Positions 7,478 to 16,777 of a stretch of 64,000 nt of DNA are shown here, in pieces. The stretch is from CBDATG01 sp965200145. Lineage in GTDB: Bacteria > Chloroflexota > Dehalococcoidia > Lucifugimonadales > Lucifugimonadaceae. Each line of letters opens with the position of its first letter. Positions within the stretch are counted from its first letter, which is position 1. The position numbers were made by a program, and so were the translations under genes. The stretch lies in the NCBI GenBank assembly GCA_965200145.1, contig CBDATG010000003.1:434001-498000 (forward strand). The letters are read 5' to 3'. Below the pieces are notes generated by a model. That model searched no databases, was not told the DNA's origin, and saw only the letters and a list, made by a program, of their open reading frames with translations.

Positions 7478-8368
7478 TCATCCTACGGGCATGGTGCGCT
7501 TAGTGTGAGCGCGACCTGCTCTTGCTACTTCTTCATTGCCGCCCGAGACGACTCGGACGCCGTTATCAATGGCGGCTGCGATGGTGTCTGGAGTACCGCC
7601 GCCGAGGAATTGCACGCCGTTCGCGGCGCAAGCTACGCGCACCCGTTCCGTCGCGGCTTCCACGCGGGGATCAAATGGCTGGTTCGGGACGCGTTCCACA
7701 CCGTAAGACATATGCAGGTCGCCCGGACCGCATTCTGCAAACGTCAGACCCGGCACAGCAAGCATAGTCTCAATGTTTGATACACCTCTGACGGATTCGA
7801 CTTTGATGCCTAGCATCAGCTCGCCGTCCGGGTTCAACGGCCACGGGTCGCACTTGGCAATGTAATCGGCGTTATCAAGTCCCCATATCGCGGCGGCAGA
7901 TGGCTCGGAGCCCACGCCGCGTGTGCCTCGTTCGAGGCCGTGACCTACTCCGGCGGTAGCGCGTGGATATCGGCACGACTCGACGAATGCTCGCACTGCG
8001 TCCGGAGTCTCCGCTTGACACAGCAGGATGCCATGCACGCCACGAGCGAGTATCTGCCGGAACTGCCAGGCGTTATATCGGACTGCCGCCTCAGTTGACC
8101 CATCGATCGGCGCCTCAACGATCACGGTCGGCGTACGATGGCCGCTATTCGTAGGGCCGCCATCAACCAGACCCTGCATGTACGCTGCGAGCCCTGTCAT
8201 GTCAAAGGCACCGTGCTCCATGCCGATGTTGATGTAATCCGCCCACGTGTGCGCATCCTGCTTGCCCTGTTCGTATGTCAATACTGCGCCGGTGTGTCCC
8301 CCGACGTAGTAGACAGGTTGGTCCTGCGAGAACAGCTCAATAGCTCGGTTGATGCGTGCGGGTGTCAT
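7478..8368 (-). CDS. HpcH/HpaI aldolase/citrate lyase family protein
   Basis: Metal-dependent class II aldolase family acting on 2-oxo acids. Features seen: GVHGILLCQAETPDAVRAFVES, a GIKVES segment where the family places a metal-binding glutamate, and AECGPGDLHMSYG matching the usual GPxDLxxSxG motif with its second metal ligand. 296 residues, somewhat longer than HpcH itself. Starts at ATG 8368; the next gene in the same direction is the CoA-transferase A subunit. Pairing with a CoA-transferase hints at breakdown of a carboxylic acid through a CoA ester, but the substrate is not evident. Confidence 0.82.
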   Translation of the reverse strand: MTPARINRAIELFSQDQPVYYVGGHTGAVLTYEQGKQDAHTWADYINIGMEHGAFDMTGLAAYMQGLVDGGPTNSGHRTPTVIVEAPIDGSTEAAVRYNAWQFRQILARGVHGILLCQAETPDAVRAFVESCRYPRATAGVGHGLERGTRGVGSEPSAAAIWGLDNADYIAKCDPWPLNPDGELMLGIKVESVRGVSNIETMLAVPGLTFAECGPGDLHMSYGVERVPNQPFDPRVEAATERVRVACAANGVQFLGGGTPDTIAAAIDNGVRVVSGGNEEVARAGRAHTKRTMPVG

Positions 8369-8515
8369 GGGTGTAGTCTCTTTCTATGGGATGGCGTGTT
8401 GTGGACGGGACGCGTGGCGATGTCACGAGTCAAGTGTATCGTTGATACTACATGCAAACCTGTGATGTGAGGACTCGAACGGCAGGTTCGGGTTGCGATG
8501 TGCCTTCGATGCTGT

Positions 8516-9355
8516 CTAGTCTGAGTTCATAGCGGATTGCTTATCGAGAAGTTCCCGATAAACGACGAGTGATGTGCCTAGCATGATGCTCAACACAGCG
8601 TCGGCTTGCGTTGGTGTGTCTTGATCGTGAACAGGCTTGCACGCGGCTCTGTAGGCATGGTAAACAGCCTCAGACAGATGCCAAGCCATTGGCCTGGTAT
8701 CACCATCGGCTTGATTCGGGTGGTCTATGTGTTTGTTGATCCAAGGCGCATCCCTGATGTTGTCAACGACACCTCTCATTTGTTCCATCGCCAACTTGCA
8801 CTTGGGATTAGGCTTGCTGTTCACAGCATCCCAGGCTTCCTTGATGCGCTCAACCTCCGAAGGTTTGGCGACCGGGAGCGCTTTGGAAACGTGGTGTTGA
8901 ACTTCATCTAAGTCGGCGGACACAATCTCATTGTCCAAAAGTGAGTAAGCGATGTTGTGAATGCGAAAGAGCGTGTTGATCCGTTGGACGTACTCGCTGG
9001 ACTCACGCCGGGCGCTACGGAGATCTTCTAGCGTCAGCAAACCGAACAACGAGGTGGAGAAAGGTACCGAGTTGTGTTTACGAAGGGAAACTGCCTCAAT
9101 GATGTCGTAGAACATCCACCATGGGCAATTCATCAAGGCATCATCCGACTTATCCCAATCGTGATACCAACGGGTCATATCGTGAGGAAGTTCGCCACGA
9201 ATCGCGTCGATAGCAACTTGGCGCAGGACATCCCAACCAAGTGCGTCTACCGAAGCCTTAATGGCCGCCTTTCTGAAAGGCTCTGGCGCGTCTTCGGATA
9301 TTGGAGGAGCAGTGACGAGTTCGGGTTCGATGCCTGTTCGTTCTGAGAATGTCAT
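8516..9355 (-). CDS. Hypothetical protein (helical, unknown function)
   Basis: 279 residues with no family I recognise. It looks soluble and mostly helical, with tryptophan- and histidine-rich patches (DMTRWYHDWDKSDD, CPWWMFYDII) and no membrane segments or signal peptide. It lies at the edge of a region with restriction-modification and transposon remains and is oriented with them, so a defence or accessory role is possible but unsupported. Start at ATG 9355; the upstream short gene ends 10 bases before it. Confidence 0.65.
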   Translation of the reverse strand: MTFSERTGIEPELVTAPPISEDAPEPFRKAAIKASVDALGWDVLRQVAIDAIRGELPHDMTRWYHDWDKSDDALMNCPWWMFYDIIEAVSLRKHNSVPFSTSLFGLLTLEDLRSARRESSEYVQRINTLFRIHNIAYSLLDNEIVSADLDEVQHHVSKALPVAKPSEVERIKEAWDAVNSKPNPKCKLAMEQMRGVVDNIRDAPWINKHIDHPNQADGDTRPMAWHLSEAVYHAYRAACKPVHDQDTPTQADAVLSIMLGTSLVVYRELLDKQSAMNSD

Positions 9356-9364
9356 GCCTCTACC

Positions 9365-9607
9365 CTAACCCTGCGCCTCTCGCTTGCGCTTGGCTATCGC
9401 CGCTCGGCGTTTCTCGAGGTAACGCCATTCCTGTGGCGGAGGCGAATTGAGGGTGACGCGCAGGACATCGTCCACCGGCGCGTCAAGAATAGGCTTGGGC
9501 ATGTCGGAGCGGGTGTGCTTGACTCGCATTGCATTACTCGCTTGAAAGGCAGTGGCGTATAAAGGAAACCATACATTGGGTCGGTGTGTTGTCAGTAACT
9601 CATCCAT
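9365..9607 (-). CDS. Small hypothetical protein overlapping an HNH remnant
   Basis: 80 residues, starting MDELLTTHRPNVWFPLYATA and ending in a basic helix (RYLEKRRAAIAKRKREAQ). Start at ATG 9607, 16 bases before the end of the HNH frame, with the next gene 9 bases after its stop. The tight spacing argues for a real gene in an operon with the hypothetical protein at 8516. No family recognised. It could instead be a frame-shifted continuation of the decayed methylase-HNH gene. Confidence 0.4.
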   Translation of the reverse strand: MDELLTTHRPNVWFPLYATAFQASNAMRVKHTRSDMPKPILDAPVDDVLRVTLNSPPPQEWRYLEKRRAAIAKRKREAQG

Positions 9608-10013
9608 CCGTCTTGTTTGTTGCGCTGGCGCAAGCCCTCTAGAGTCAGTGTTTTCGACCTGACTCGGTTGCACGGTCCGCACAACAGTAGGCGGTTGCTT
9701 ATATGGTTGATGCCGCCACTGGAACGGGGCGTATTGTGGTCGAGTTCTAAGTACCGCTCGTCGTCAAACTCCCGGTCGCACCCCGGCACACGATACCGCC
9801 TTCGTCTATCCGCGTAGCCTTCATTTCAGCACGGGTCATATTGGTCCCTGGCTCTCTTTGTCGGCGGGTCTTCAGTGCAAAAGCACGCGCGGCGACAGCG
9901 TTGTCATGGCTCCGTATCGGGGGTGCCGTCGAGTAGTGGACATCCCCGAATGTCAACCGCTGTCCATCGCTCTTCCACTCCACTGCCAGCCCCTCATCTT
10001 GAACTAGGTTCAA
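9592..10013 (-). pseudogene. Decayed C-terminal part of a DNA methylase-HNH fusion (frameshifted)
   Basis: Two overlapping frames together read as the C-terminal end of a protein like the intact methylase-HNH gene at 56147. The first frame carries ALKTRRQREPGTNMTRAEM and ends GGIVCRG; the second continues CDREFDDERYLELDHNTP, SGGINHISNRLLLCGPCN, matching the HNH zinc site of the other gene (ELDHIDP, LTNRALLCAPCN). A one-base shift in the C run at 9781-9784 (G run on the coding strand) joins them. The methylase domain that should precede it is absent; a truncated transposase lies just upstream. I read it as a remnant left after insertion or deletion. Confidence 0.6.
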
Positions 10014-10061
10014 TCAGTTCGGCGTAGGGGAGCTGCTTGTCAACGCAAGCTTCCGCGAGTT

Positions 10062-10511
10062 TCATGAGTTGTCGTCCCACGACTGCCGGATGCGGTGAAG
10101 CATGTGCCACGCGGATTTCTGGGTGATGCCCAGTTCCCGCGCGAGCTCGCAGGACGAGATGCCCTTGAGGTCGGTGGTTATCAGGTGGTATGCTATCGCC
10201 CAGTGCGTTAGCGGCAGCTTGGACGACTGCATGACGGAACCCGTCTTGACGCTGAAGCACTTGCGGCACTCCGGCTTGGTGCATTGGAACGGCATGGGAT
10301 CCCGGCTTTCGATCTCGCACACCGAGCGCTCGCCGCACTTCGGACATGTGATGTTCGCCCGTCCGCCCCAGCGCCTCTCGATGAACCACTCCTCAGCCTT
10401 CGCCTCGGTAGCGAACATCTGAGCGGCTTGCATGAAGGTGATGCCTTCACGGGTTCTGGCGGAGGGAGGGTGGACGTTAATGTCGGTGTTGGGCTGTGTC
10501 ATGTAACTCAT
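10062..10511 (-). mobile_element. IS1595-family transposase, N-terminal fragment
   Basis: 149 residues matching the N-terminal zinc-ribbon and helix-turn-helix part of IS1595/ISXO2-type transposases: CPKCGERS, then CTKPECRKCFSVKTGSVM, then LARELGITQKSAWHMLHRIRQ. The frame stops right after RQSWDDNS, where complete family members continue into the DDE (ISXO2-like) domain, so about half the protein is missing. No terminal inverted repeats were identified. It sits between the decayed methylase-HNH gene and a small membrane protein, consistent with a truncated insertion sequence. Confidence 0.7.
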
Positions 10512-10690
10512 TATAACTGATGATTATGATGTTGTAAAGTGAGATGTCGCAGAGATTCTCTGTTACTTCGACTTGCAGGATCGGAATGCCACCGTCTCTC
10601 GTAAGCGTGCGGCCATTAGGAACCCTCCCTTTAAGGCTTGGCGTGAGAGCTCTTCTAATCCCCCATGCGCCTCTGGCTGTACAGGATCGC

Positions 10691-11167
10691 TTAAATGACG
10701 ATTGTGATGGACCCGCCGAAGATGGCGAGAATCACCAGGCATAGTGTGAGGAACGCCACTACGCATGCCGACCAAGCACGAATCCTTTGATATTGAATGG
10801 TCCGCCGCTTGGCCGCCCGCTCAAGATGTAGAGCCAACTCCTCGTGTGACAGTGAGATGACTGTGTCACGCGCATCCAACAGCGCTCTGTCGAAGATGTA
10901 CAGGTCATTCAATAATGCTTGGGTGTCAATGATCATGAACGACTTGCCGTGCTCATCACAGACACCTTCTTGTACCCACCTGTCACCTCCAATCGAGTAT
11001 TGTCTCATGTCGGCTGTTGGCTGTCGGCACTCGTTGCAAGACAGGTTTGGAGCCGAGTGGTGTATGAATCCGGTTGACATAGTTTTCGCATGCAAGCGCG
11101 TAAAGAACTGGAACACGATACGCTTCCTAAGACTGTAGAGGAACATTCTGATGTTGAACCAAAACAT
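10691..11167 (-). CDS. Small membrane protein with a CxxC/CDEHG motif
   Basis: 158 residues, no known family recognised. The middle has CNECRQP and, about 25 residues later, CDEHGKS, which may form a zinc knuckle. The C-terminus is a single hydrophobic helix (VVAFLTLCLVILAIFGGSI), so the protein is likely tail-anchored with the bulk in the cytoplasm. A charged helix (LSHEELALHLERAAKRR) precedes the membrane segment. Start taken at ATG 11167; later internal ATGs are possible. No operon partner is evident. Confidence 0.5.
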   Translation of the reverse strand: MFWFNIRMFLYSLRKRIVFQFFTRLHAKTMSTGFIHHSAPNLSCNECRQPTADMRQYSIGGDRWVQEGVCDEHGKSFMIIDTQALLNDLYIFDRALLDARDTVISLSHEELALHLERAAKRRTIQYQRIRAWSACVVAFLTLCLVILAIFGGSITIVI

Positions 11168-11242
11168 GGTGCTTTCTCCTGTGTCGAACTGCGAACGTCC
11201 ATCGCCCGCTGTAACTTATAATAACACCAAACTATGATGTTA

Positions 11243-11356
11243 TCAGATGCTTTTGACAGAGCCACGGATAATCCGAATCACCTGTTTCTGCCCCTTGCGC
11301 TCTGCCACCAAGCCGATTGCATCATAGGTTGGTATGTAGTATCCAACGATAAGGCA
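11243..11356 (-). pseudogene. Short remnant of a coding sequence in an otherwise empty 368-base gap
   Basis: The gap 11168-11535 has no complete gene. On the minus strand a 37-codon open stretch without a start codon reads YYIPTYDAIGLVAERKG, then QKQVIRIIRG, and ends at a TGA. It resembles the core of small PD-(D/E)XK-like nucleases in having a D followed by ExK spacing, but it is too short to classify. A TAG lies directly upstream in frame. The rest of the gap shows no further feature I can support. Confidence 0.25.
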
Positions 11357-11535
11357 CTATCACGCTGTGTCCACGGCGTTCGTTAACGCCTAGCGGTCCG
11401 GCTTGCGCCCTTGGCACGGTTCGCAATCTTCGATTAAGTCCCGAACCCCCGAATGGCTTGATGCGGTGCGTGCAAAGCCATTAATACGGACAGCGTGGAC
11501 CGCATGCGAACTTGACGCACTTGGCATCTTATGCA

Positions 11536-14520
11536 TCAAGTGTTGAACCGTATACCCGTCTTCTTGGTGTCAGTTACCGTTGGCTCGGCGCACCACTGGT
11601 TGCGGATTATCGCGAACTGGTCGTCGGCATCTTCGCCCAGGTCAAGCACGTCCACCAAGAAGCGGCGGTCTATTTCATGACGCACAGGATCGCGATATGC
11701 CTCATTAGCAGGCAATAATCGCTCGCGGCAGAGGTCCTCGAAGATAGCGACCGCTGCCGTGAGCTGCGTGTCAGACAATCGCCGTACATCCAACGTGGCG
11801 ATATTCGTGATTGCGGTTACTGATGAGCCTCCTCTCGCATCTTGTGTCCGGTTGCTATCAATCCAGTAACACATCAATCCAAGAGTTGAATTGAACCACG
11901 CGCATGTAGCCCGTTCGTAGTCTGGTGACTCCATCTTCATGCTTGGCCATGACCTACCGCCACCGGTTGGCGATGTTGTGTATGCGGCCGCCGTGGCACT
12001 CGCATTGAAACGCATATCGGTGCCGATGTGCAGGTTGGAAGCGCGCTGCCAGTAACCGATACCTATAGCCCTCGTGCTTTCGCGCAGTTGCCCTGACCGG
12101 TCTGGATCCAACAACATAGTGAACTGGGTTCTAAAGTTACGGTTCCACAAGAATTGATACTCACTGTCGACGGTGCAATCATTCGACATATCGAAATTCT
12201 CTCTGTACCTCAGACTGTGCGGTCCGACCTCTCCGATATTCCCAAGCCGCGTAATCGGTATACCTACGGGGGAAGGTTGCAACGGCAGGTCAATCTGTCC
12301 GCGGGACAGTCGCACGATGCGTCGATACATCCCACCGTTCGCAATACGTACTGCCGACCACTTGCTGTGCGGGTCGATGTACTCTAGCGAGACTGATCCC
12401 ACCTGCTCAGAACCGATCACGATATTCGCTTGGGTGTCAGGTTCTGTTAGGACGGTAACCACCGATCGAATTTCGCGGGCGACCGCTTGTGCTTCCAGTT
12501 CGCTATCGGGTCGCTTATGCAGATTCACGAAATGGGCGGTTCGTCTTGGACTCTGGCCTTCTTGGAGTTGAGTGGCTATGATCACGACTTCACCCATGTG
12601 GGTATCAGCTGAGAATGCGTGGTCCGTTGGAGTTGATGCAGATATCGAGACTACTAAGATGTCAGTGTAGGACTTGGCGAGCATCATCCGGAACTTCCCC
12701 CAGCTGTTGGGACTCTTGCCCTTGTAGCCTCCGCCAACTGCGGCTGACAACGGGAGTATCATGGCGACGCGGCCGCCGGGCTTTACCATGTTGTTTGCAA
12801 TGGCGGCGAACGACGTCCCAAGCCCAGCGTTCCAATCGGCGATCGTGTTCTTGTTAAGTTCACTCTCTCGTTCACTCATGGCCGCTTGCTCTTCTTTGGA
12901 CGTGCCGAAAGCGGCAAAGCGGGATACCCCCTCCGAATACCGCGTGAACGGTGGATTCATGATCACCAGGTCCTGGCTCGCAGGTGCCATCTCAACCTCT
13001 ATCGCACGCCGTCGACCGTTTGAGCCCAGGGCCATGCTCTCGTCCAGCGGTAGCACCACCTGGAACTTCGTCGAGCACAGGTCCAGGAGGTCCAACGCAC
13101 CCAGGCGAACTACCGCCTTGTCGTTGCAATCACGTTCCAGCTCACCGTCTGCGTTGCGAACGCCGCCGAACGGGTACAGGATGTTGCGTGTCCCGCGATA
13201 GGTCTCGGCAGGCGCAACCGAGGACAGCAGCGACGACGACAGGTGAACCGCCGCCGGCATGATGTCGCAAGCGGTCAAGGATTCCTCCATCATGTGCGAA
13301 TGCAACTTGTCAGGACGGCCGCCATGCGACCGATGCAGGTCGCGCACACGCTGATACGCCGCCAGCACCAAACCTCCGGTGCCACACGCATAATCCGCTA
13401 TCCGATAATCCTTCACGACGGCCGGATCTGACCAGTCCACATCGTCATGCACACCGAGATGCGCCACGAACACCGCGCTTTCTGGTCGAGTGTAGTAGGT
13501 CTTCAATGTCTTTCTGTCCGCTATCAACCTCTGGAAGACGATGCCTGCGATATCGTTCTGACGCATGGCTAACTGGATGCCATCCGCAGTTTTCAGCATC
13601 ACGGGAAGCATGTCGGCTACTGCGTCCATCGTGAGGTTCGCCACCAGTTCTTCGGCGATGTGGAAAATCGGCCAGTAATTGATCTCGAGTATCTTCCCCC
13701 ACTCGACCAGCAGATCGCCTTTATTCAACTCACGGCCGCGGAGACTCCTGCTCAAAGTGTGCAGGTCTTCTATCTCATCATGATGGTTGGACAGGTTATG
13801 TTGGTACGCGATTGCGTTGATCAGCATAGTCGCGCACATCTTCGCAGTCTGCAACCTCGACTCGGCATCGGCTTTGGCCTGCTTGCCGGTCGCTGTGTAG
13901 TCATTCAGGGGCCAAGGTTGATGCAGTTGCTTCCCCAGTTTCACGCCGAAGTTAGTGCGCGCATCCGAGTGGTGCACCAGGATGGCGGCAGCTTCGTTGG
14001 TGCCTCGCGAAAGCGTATCGGCGGCTTGGTTGACGATGTCTTCCGGGATAGATGCTGGCTTGACGAAGTTGACGAAGTCGCGGATATCGCCACGCAGGAA
14101 TCCATCACGCGGAAACCTCGTGTAGTCGTCTTTGTTACCGCGGTATACTGCGAACTCCAACTCTGCACCTGCGCGGAGCAATTTATCTGCTTCGTCCCCG
14201 TGCGCGCATTCTCGTATCACATTGGGCGTCCGCAAGGCGAAAACTACAGACACTTCGCCGCTGTCACCACGGGCATCTGGCTCCAACGTCCTGCCGATCC
14301 TGCTGAGACAGTCATCGGCCAGTGTGCGCCCGGGGGCGTACTCGTTCTCAATGACCACGGGCGGTGCGAAACCGCGACGTATCACGATGTCAGGTTTCTT
14401 CAGCCTGTCGTGCTGAAACGAACCCTTGGCTTCCTCTTGCACATGCCAGCCTAAATCCGAGGACTGTTCGCGGATCAGACTGGCTATGCGTCCGTTCAGT
14501 TGTTCCTCTTCAAGTGGCAT
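11536..14520 (-). CDS. Large N6-adenine DNA methylase with N-terminal nuclease-like region
   Basis: 994 residues. SAM-binding motif I, ADYACGTGGLVLAAY, lies near residue 373 and the catalytic motif NPPF near residue 521, the order of gamma-class N6-adenine methylases of type I/IIG systems. The N-terminus has PDIVIRR (residues 43-49) followed by VVIENEY, which resembles a PD-(D/E)XK nuclease strand, but the expected ExK reads ENE, so cleavage activity is doubtful. The C-terminal 350 residues are probably a target-recognition region. Last gene of an operon after an HTH-ImmA/IrrE regulator and a small protein. No separate restriction or specificity subunit is nearby. Either a type IIG-like enzyme or a phage-defence methylase. 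Confidence 0.82.
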   Translation of the reverse strand: MPLEEEQLNGRIASLIREQSSDLGWHVQEEAKGSFQHDRLKKPDIVIRRGFAPPVVIENEYAPGRTLADDCLSRIGRTLEPDARGDSGEVSVVFALRTPNVIRECAHGDEADKLLRAGAELEFAVYRGNKDDYTRFPRDGFLRGDIRDFVNFVKPASIPEDIVNQAADTLSRGTNEAAAILVHHSDARTNFGVKLGKQLHQPWPLNDYTATGKQAKADAESRLQTAKMCATMLINAIAYQHNLSNHHDEIEDLHTLSRSLRGRELNKGDLLVEWGKILEINYWPIFHIAEELVANLTMDAVADMLPVMLKTADGIQLAMRQNDIAGIVFQRLIADRKTLKTYYTRPESAVFVAHLGVHDDVDWSDPAVVKDYRIADYACGTGGLVLAAYQRVRDLHRSHGGRPDKLHSHMMEESLTACDIMPAAVHLSSSLLSSVAPAETYRGTRNILYPFGGVRNADGELERDCNDKAVVRLGALDLLDLCSTKFQVVLPLDESMALGSNGRRRAIEVEMAPASQDLVIMNPPFTRYSEGVSRFAAFGTSKEEQAAMSERESELNKNTIADWNAGLGTSFAAIANNMVKPGGRVAMILPLSAAVGGGYKGKSPNSWGKFRMMLAKSYTDILVVSISASTPTDHAFSADTHMGEVVIIATQLQEGQSPRRTAHFVNLHKRPDSELEAQAVAREIRSVVTVLTEPDTQANIVIGSEQVGSVSLEYIDPHSKWSAVRIANGGMYRRIVRLSRGQIDLPLQPSPVGIPITRLGNIGEVGPHSLRYRENFDMSNDCTVDSEYQFLWNRNFRTQFTMLLDPDRSGQLRESTRAIGIGYWQRASNLHIGTDMRFNASATAAAYTTSPTGGGRSWPSMKMESPDYERATCAWFNSTLGLMCYWIDSNRTQDARGGSSVTAITNIATLDVRRLSDTQLTAAVAIFEDLCRERLLPANEAYRDPVRHEIDRRFLVDVLDLGEDADDQFAIIRNQWCAEPTVTDTKKTGIRFNT

Positions 14521-14542
14521 ATGTTTCGCTTCCAGCCCTTGA

Positions 14543-14842
14543 TCAACGCCGGCTTAGCGTGTGTGCGTAGGTCAAGTGGGTTGATATGTCTCTAGCATCT
14601 GCAATCTCAGATCCGCGACTCTCACACAGTCGCTCAGACATCAGAGTCTCTGCTTCCTCGTTCAATGCTAGTGCAACCATGTTCGCTTCAAACTGCGCCT
14701 GCCATATACCAAGCTCATGTGTCTGGTCAGCTGAATGAGAGTCTAAGGCAAAGACTGTGTGTTGTCGCATTAAGTGGCAAACCGAGGTCACGGTAAGTAG
14801 GCCGATGGATTCGGCAACCCTACCGTTAACTGTCGTTGCCAT
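14543..14842 (-). CDS. Small hypothetical protein between regulator and methylase genes
   Basis: 99 residues starting MATTVNGRVAESIGLLTV; no family recognised. The frame opens at 14854, but the ATG at 14842 has GGAG five bases upstream and is preferred. It overlaps the end of the regulator gene by 17 bases and stops 22 bases before the methylase start, so it sits inside a tight three-gene operon. Sequence looks helical and mildly acidic, without membrane segments. A role with the methylase (control or partner protein) is inferred from position only. Confidence 0.55.
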   Translation of the reverse strand: MATTVNGRVAESIGLLTVTSVCHLMRQHTVFALDSHSADQTHELGIWQAQFEANMVALALNEEAETLMSERLCESRGSEIADARDISTHLTYAHTLSRR

Positions 14843-15878
14843 ACCCGTCTCCAAGCAACTCGGACAACTTGGAGGCGGAGATAAGTTCGCGTTGCCATGC
14901 CTTTACACAGAGGTCAGAGTAACGCCCGTATTGCGGCTCTTGAAGGGGAGGATGAGGGTCAGGTTCTCGTTTGCGCCATCCGCGATAACTCAACCGCATC
15001 TGATTCTCTATGTAGTCCTGTTCGGGTATCAATTCAAGTTCGCGGCCTCGTCTGTTCAACGCGGCGATACTGCAACCGAACTTCCCCTTCAACGCGAGTA
15101 AGGCATCTAGGGAGTGTGACTCGAATTCCTTCTCGTACAGGTCGCGAGGCATCAGGAAGGCAGACGCAAACTGGTCAGAGGACACCTCGTCAAACTCGTC
15201 ATCCGTTAAGAGATGCCCCAGCTCGTGTGCGAGCGTGAAGCGTTGGCGGTCAACAGAGACGTCTTTGCAGAACGCGATGGCCTTATCCCCACGATCCGAT
15301 TTCACCACGCATCCGTCCATCAGCCCATGTGCAGCCTCAGACGGGGCATCGAACGGCAGCAGCCTAATCTTCGCATCCAAGATTGCGTGGATGTCAGGCT
15401 GGCAGTCATGCGTGCCAATCCCCAACTCAGCGCGCACGTTGCTCGCGATGCATTCAACCTCATCAATGGTTGCCGGCAACTGAGAAAACTCATGGAGACC
15501 AAAGGAGCCAGCAGGTGGATGGGGCTCCTCCAGGACATCCTCAACGTTGTAGTAGTTACCGAACGCGATCTCTATATCGATCCTGATGCGATGCCTATCC
15601 CGTTGCGTCAACTTTCGACGGTCGCGGTGGGATATGAATTCTGCTACTGGCCAGGCGCGAGTCAGATAGACAGACGGAACCGCCAAAGCTTTCGCCAGCT
15701 TCCTACACGCTTGGAACGTAGGAGTATCCTTCCCGGATAGGTAGGTAGATATGTCGCTTGCCGCTATTCCCGTCGCCTCTGAGATCCGTCGCAAAGCCAT
15801 GTTGCCGCTTGCGGATTTGGCGACGCTGAGTCTCCTCGCGAATGAGTCGACTGTCTGTTTGTCTAGAGTGGTGTCCAT
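14826..15878 (-). CDS. XRE-type HTH regulator fused to ImmA/IrrE metallopeptidase
   Basis: 350 residues. The N-terminal 75 residues form a helix-turn-helix of the Xre type (LRRISEATGIAASDISTYLSG). The C-terminal half has the zinc peptidase motif HELGH near residue 220, in the context RFTLAHELGHLL, and the following SSDQFASAFLMP stretch typical of ImmA/IrrE. Such proteins often regulate mobile elements, toxin-antitoxin or restriction genes and can cleave a repressor after a stress signal. Here it is first gene of the operon leading to the large methylase and so is a plausible regulator of it. Start at ATG 15878. Confidence 0.85.
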   Translation of the reverse strand: MDTTLDKQTVDSFARRLSVAKSASGNMALRRISEATGIAASDISTYLSGKDTPTFQACRKLAKALAVPSVYLTRAWPVAEFISHRDRRKLTQRDRHRIRIDIEIAFGNYYNVEDVLEEPHPPAGSFGLHEFSQLPATIDEVECIASNVRAELGIGTHDCQPDIHAILDAKIRLLPFDAPSEAAHGLMDGCVVKSDRGDKAIAFCKDVSVDRQRFTLAHELGHLLTDDEFDEVSSDQFASAFLMPRDLYEKEFESHSLDALLALKGKFGCSIAALNRRGRELELIPEQDYIENQMRLSYRGWRKREPDPHPPLQEPQYGRYSDLCVKAWQRELISASKLSELLGDGYGNDS

Positions 15879-15967
15879 AGCCTACCTCTAAACGCAATTG
15901 TAGATGTCAGCGCTGTCCGCAGCGGCATCTTAACCAACGCGGCGAGACCAGGCACCTGGCCGCGGAC

Positions 15968-16777
15968 TCAGCCCAGCACCCGTACACCGTCTCCCGTGCG
16001 TATCGTCCCGCCTCCGTCTACGGCGGTTAGCGAAACGGCGAACTGCGGGACTTCCTGTCCGATGATCTTAGTGAGCGTTCCTAGGATGTCGGCATCTCTT
16101 ACACCGTCTGCGGGGTTTACATGCGTTGCCAGACACCGCTGCACTGGCTTTATCACCTTCAGCGAGACATCTCCGACCTTTAGTCTGCTGCCGCGCCATC
16201 CGAACTCCGACCATGCCTTGCTACCTTCGATCACGATGTTGGAGCGGAACCTGGTGTCATCCAGCCGCTGTAGACCGAGCGCCTTTGCCAGCTCTTCAAC
16301 GCTTGTTTCAGAGTGCATCGTCGTGTTGCCGGCTTTCGTGTCGTGATACTGATGCCTGCCGTCAATCCCGTGGCCTACCAGCGTAAAGCCGCCCTTGCGT
16401 CGCGTATTGCGGCCGGTATAAGTGGTCGCGTACCAAGCGGACAGCACCTCAGAGAAATGGGCGCGAACTTCCTGATCGTTGGGGTTACCAGAGATGGAGA
16501 ACTCGCCGCTCGGGTCATCTATCGACAGTGTGCCAGACTCTGCGTCATAACTGCTGCTTAGCGTTGCCAGTTCGGGAATGTGCTGGAGTGATGCATAGTT
16601 CGTCTTTGGTAACCAATCGTCTGGGTTGTCAGGATTGACAAACGCGAACCTAAACGCAAACACCCTGTCCCCTACGACCCTGCCATCGTCGGTTATCTCC
16701 AGCCGATCAAGTGGCTCCGGGCTGAGCGACTTGACGGGATACCGGTATAGTCGCGCTACTTGCATATCGTGCGTCAT
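15968..16777 (-). CDS. MOSC domain protein with N-terminal MOSC beta-barrel
   Basis: MOSC proteins bind molybdenum cofactor or its sulfurated form. The N-terminal barrel begins VARLYRYPVKSLSPEPLD, the usual family start. The MOSC domain contains SNIVIEG, and the conserved cysteine in KPVQRCLATHVNP near residue 215. 269 residues, normal. Its ATG overlaps the stop of the upstream MFS gene (ATGA), and both follow an alpha/beta hydrolase gene, so the three are one operon. The protein resembles YcbX-type reductase components but lacks their ferredoxin domain. Confidence 0.88.
   Translation of the reverse strand: MTHDMQVARLYRYPVKSLSPEPLDRLEITDDGRVVGDRVFAFRFAFVNPDNPDDWLPKTNYASLQHIPELATLSSSYDAESGTLSIDDPSGEFSISGNPNDQEVRAHFSEVLSAWYATTYTGRNTRRKGGFTLVGHGIDGRHQYHDTKAGNTTMHSETSVEELAKALGLQRLDDTRFRSNIVIEGSKAWSEFGWRGSRLKVGDVSLKVIKPVQRCLATHVNPADGVRDADILGTLTKIIGQEVPQFAVSLTAVDGGGTIRTGDGVRVLG

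Noticed and set aside
13660..14454. A 264-codon plus-strand frame opposite the large methylase
   Set aside because: Lies wholly opposite the conserved N-terminal half of the methylase and shows no recognisable family.
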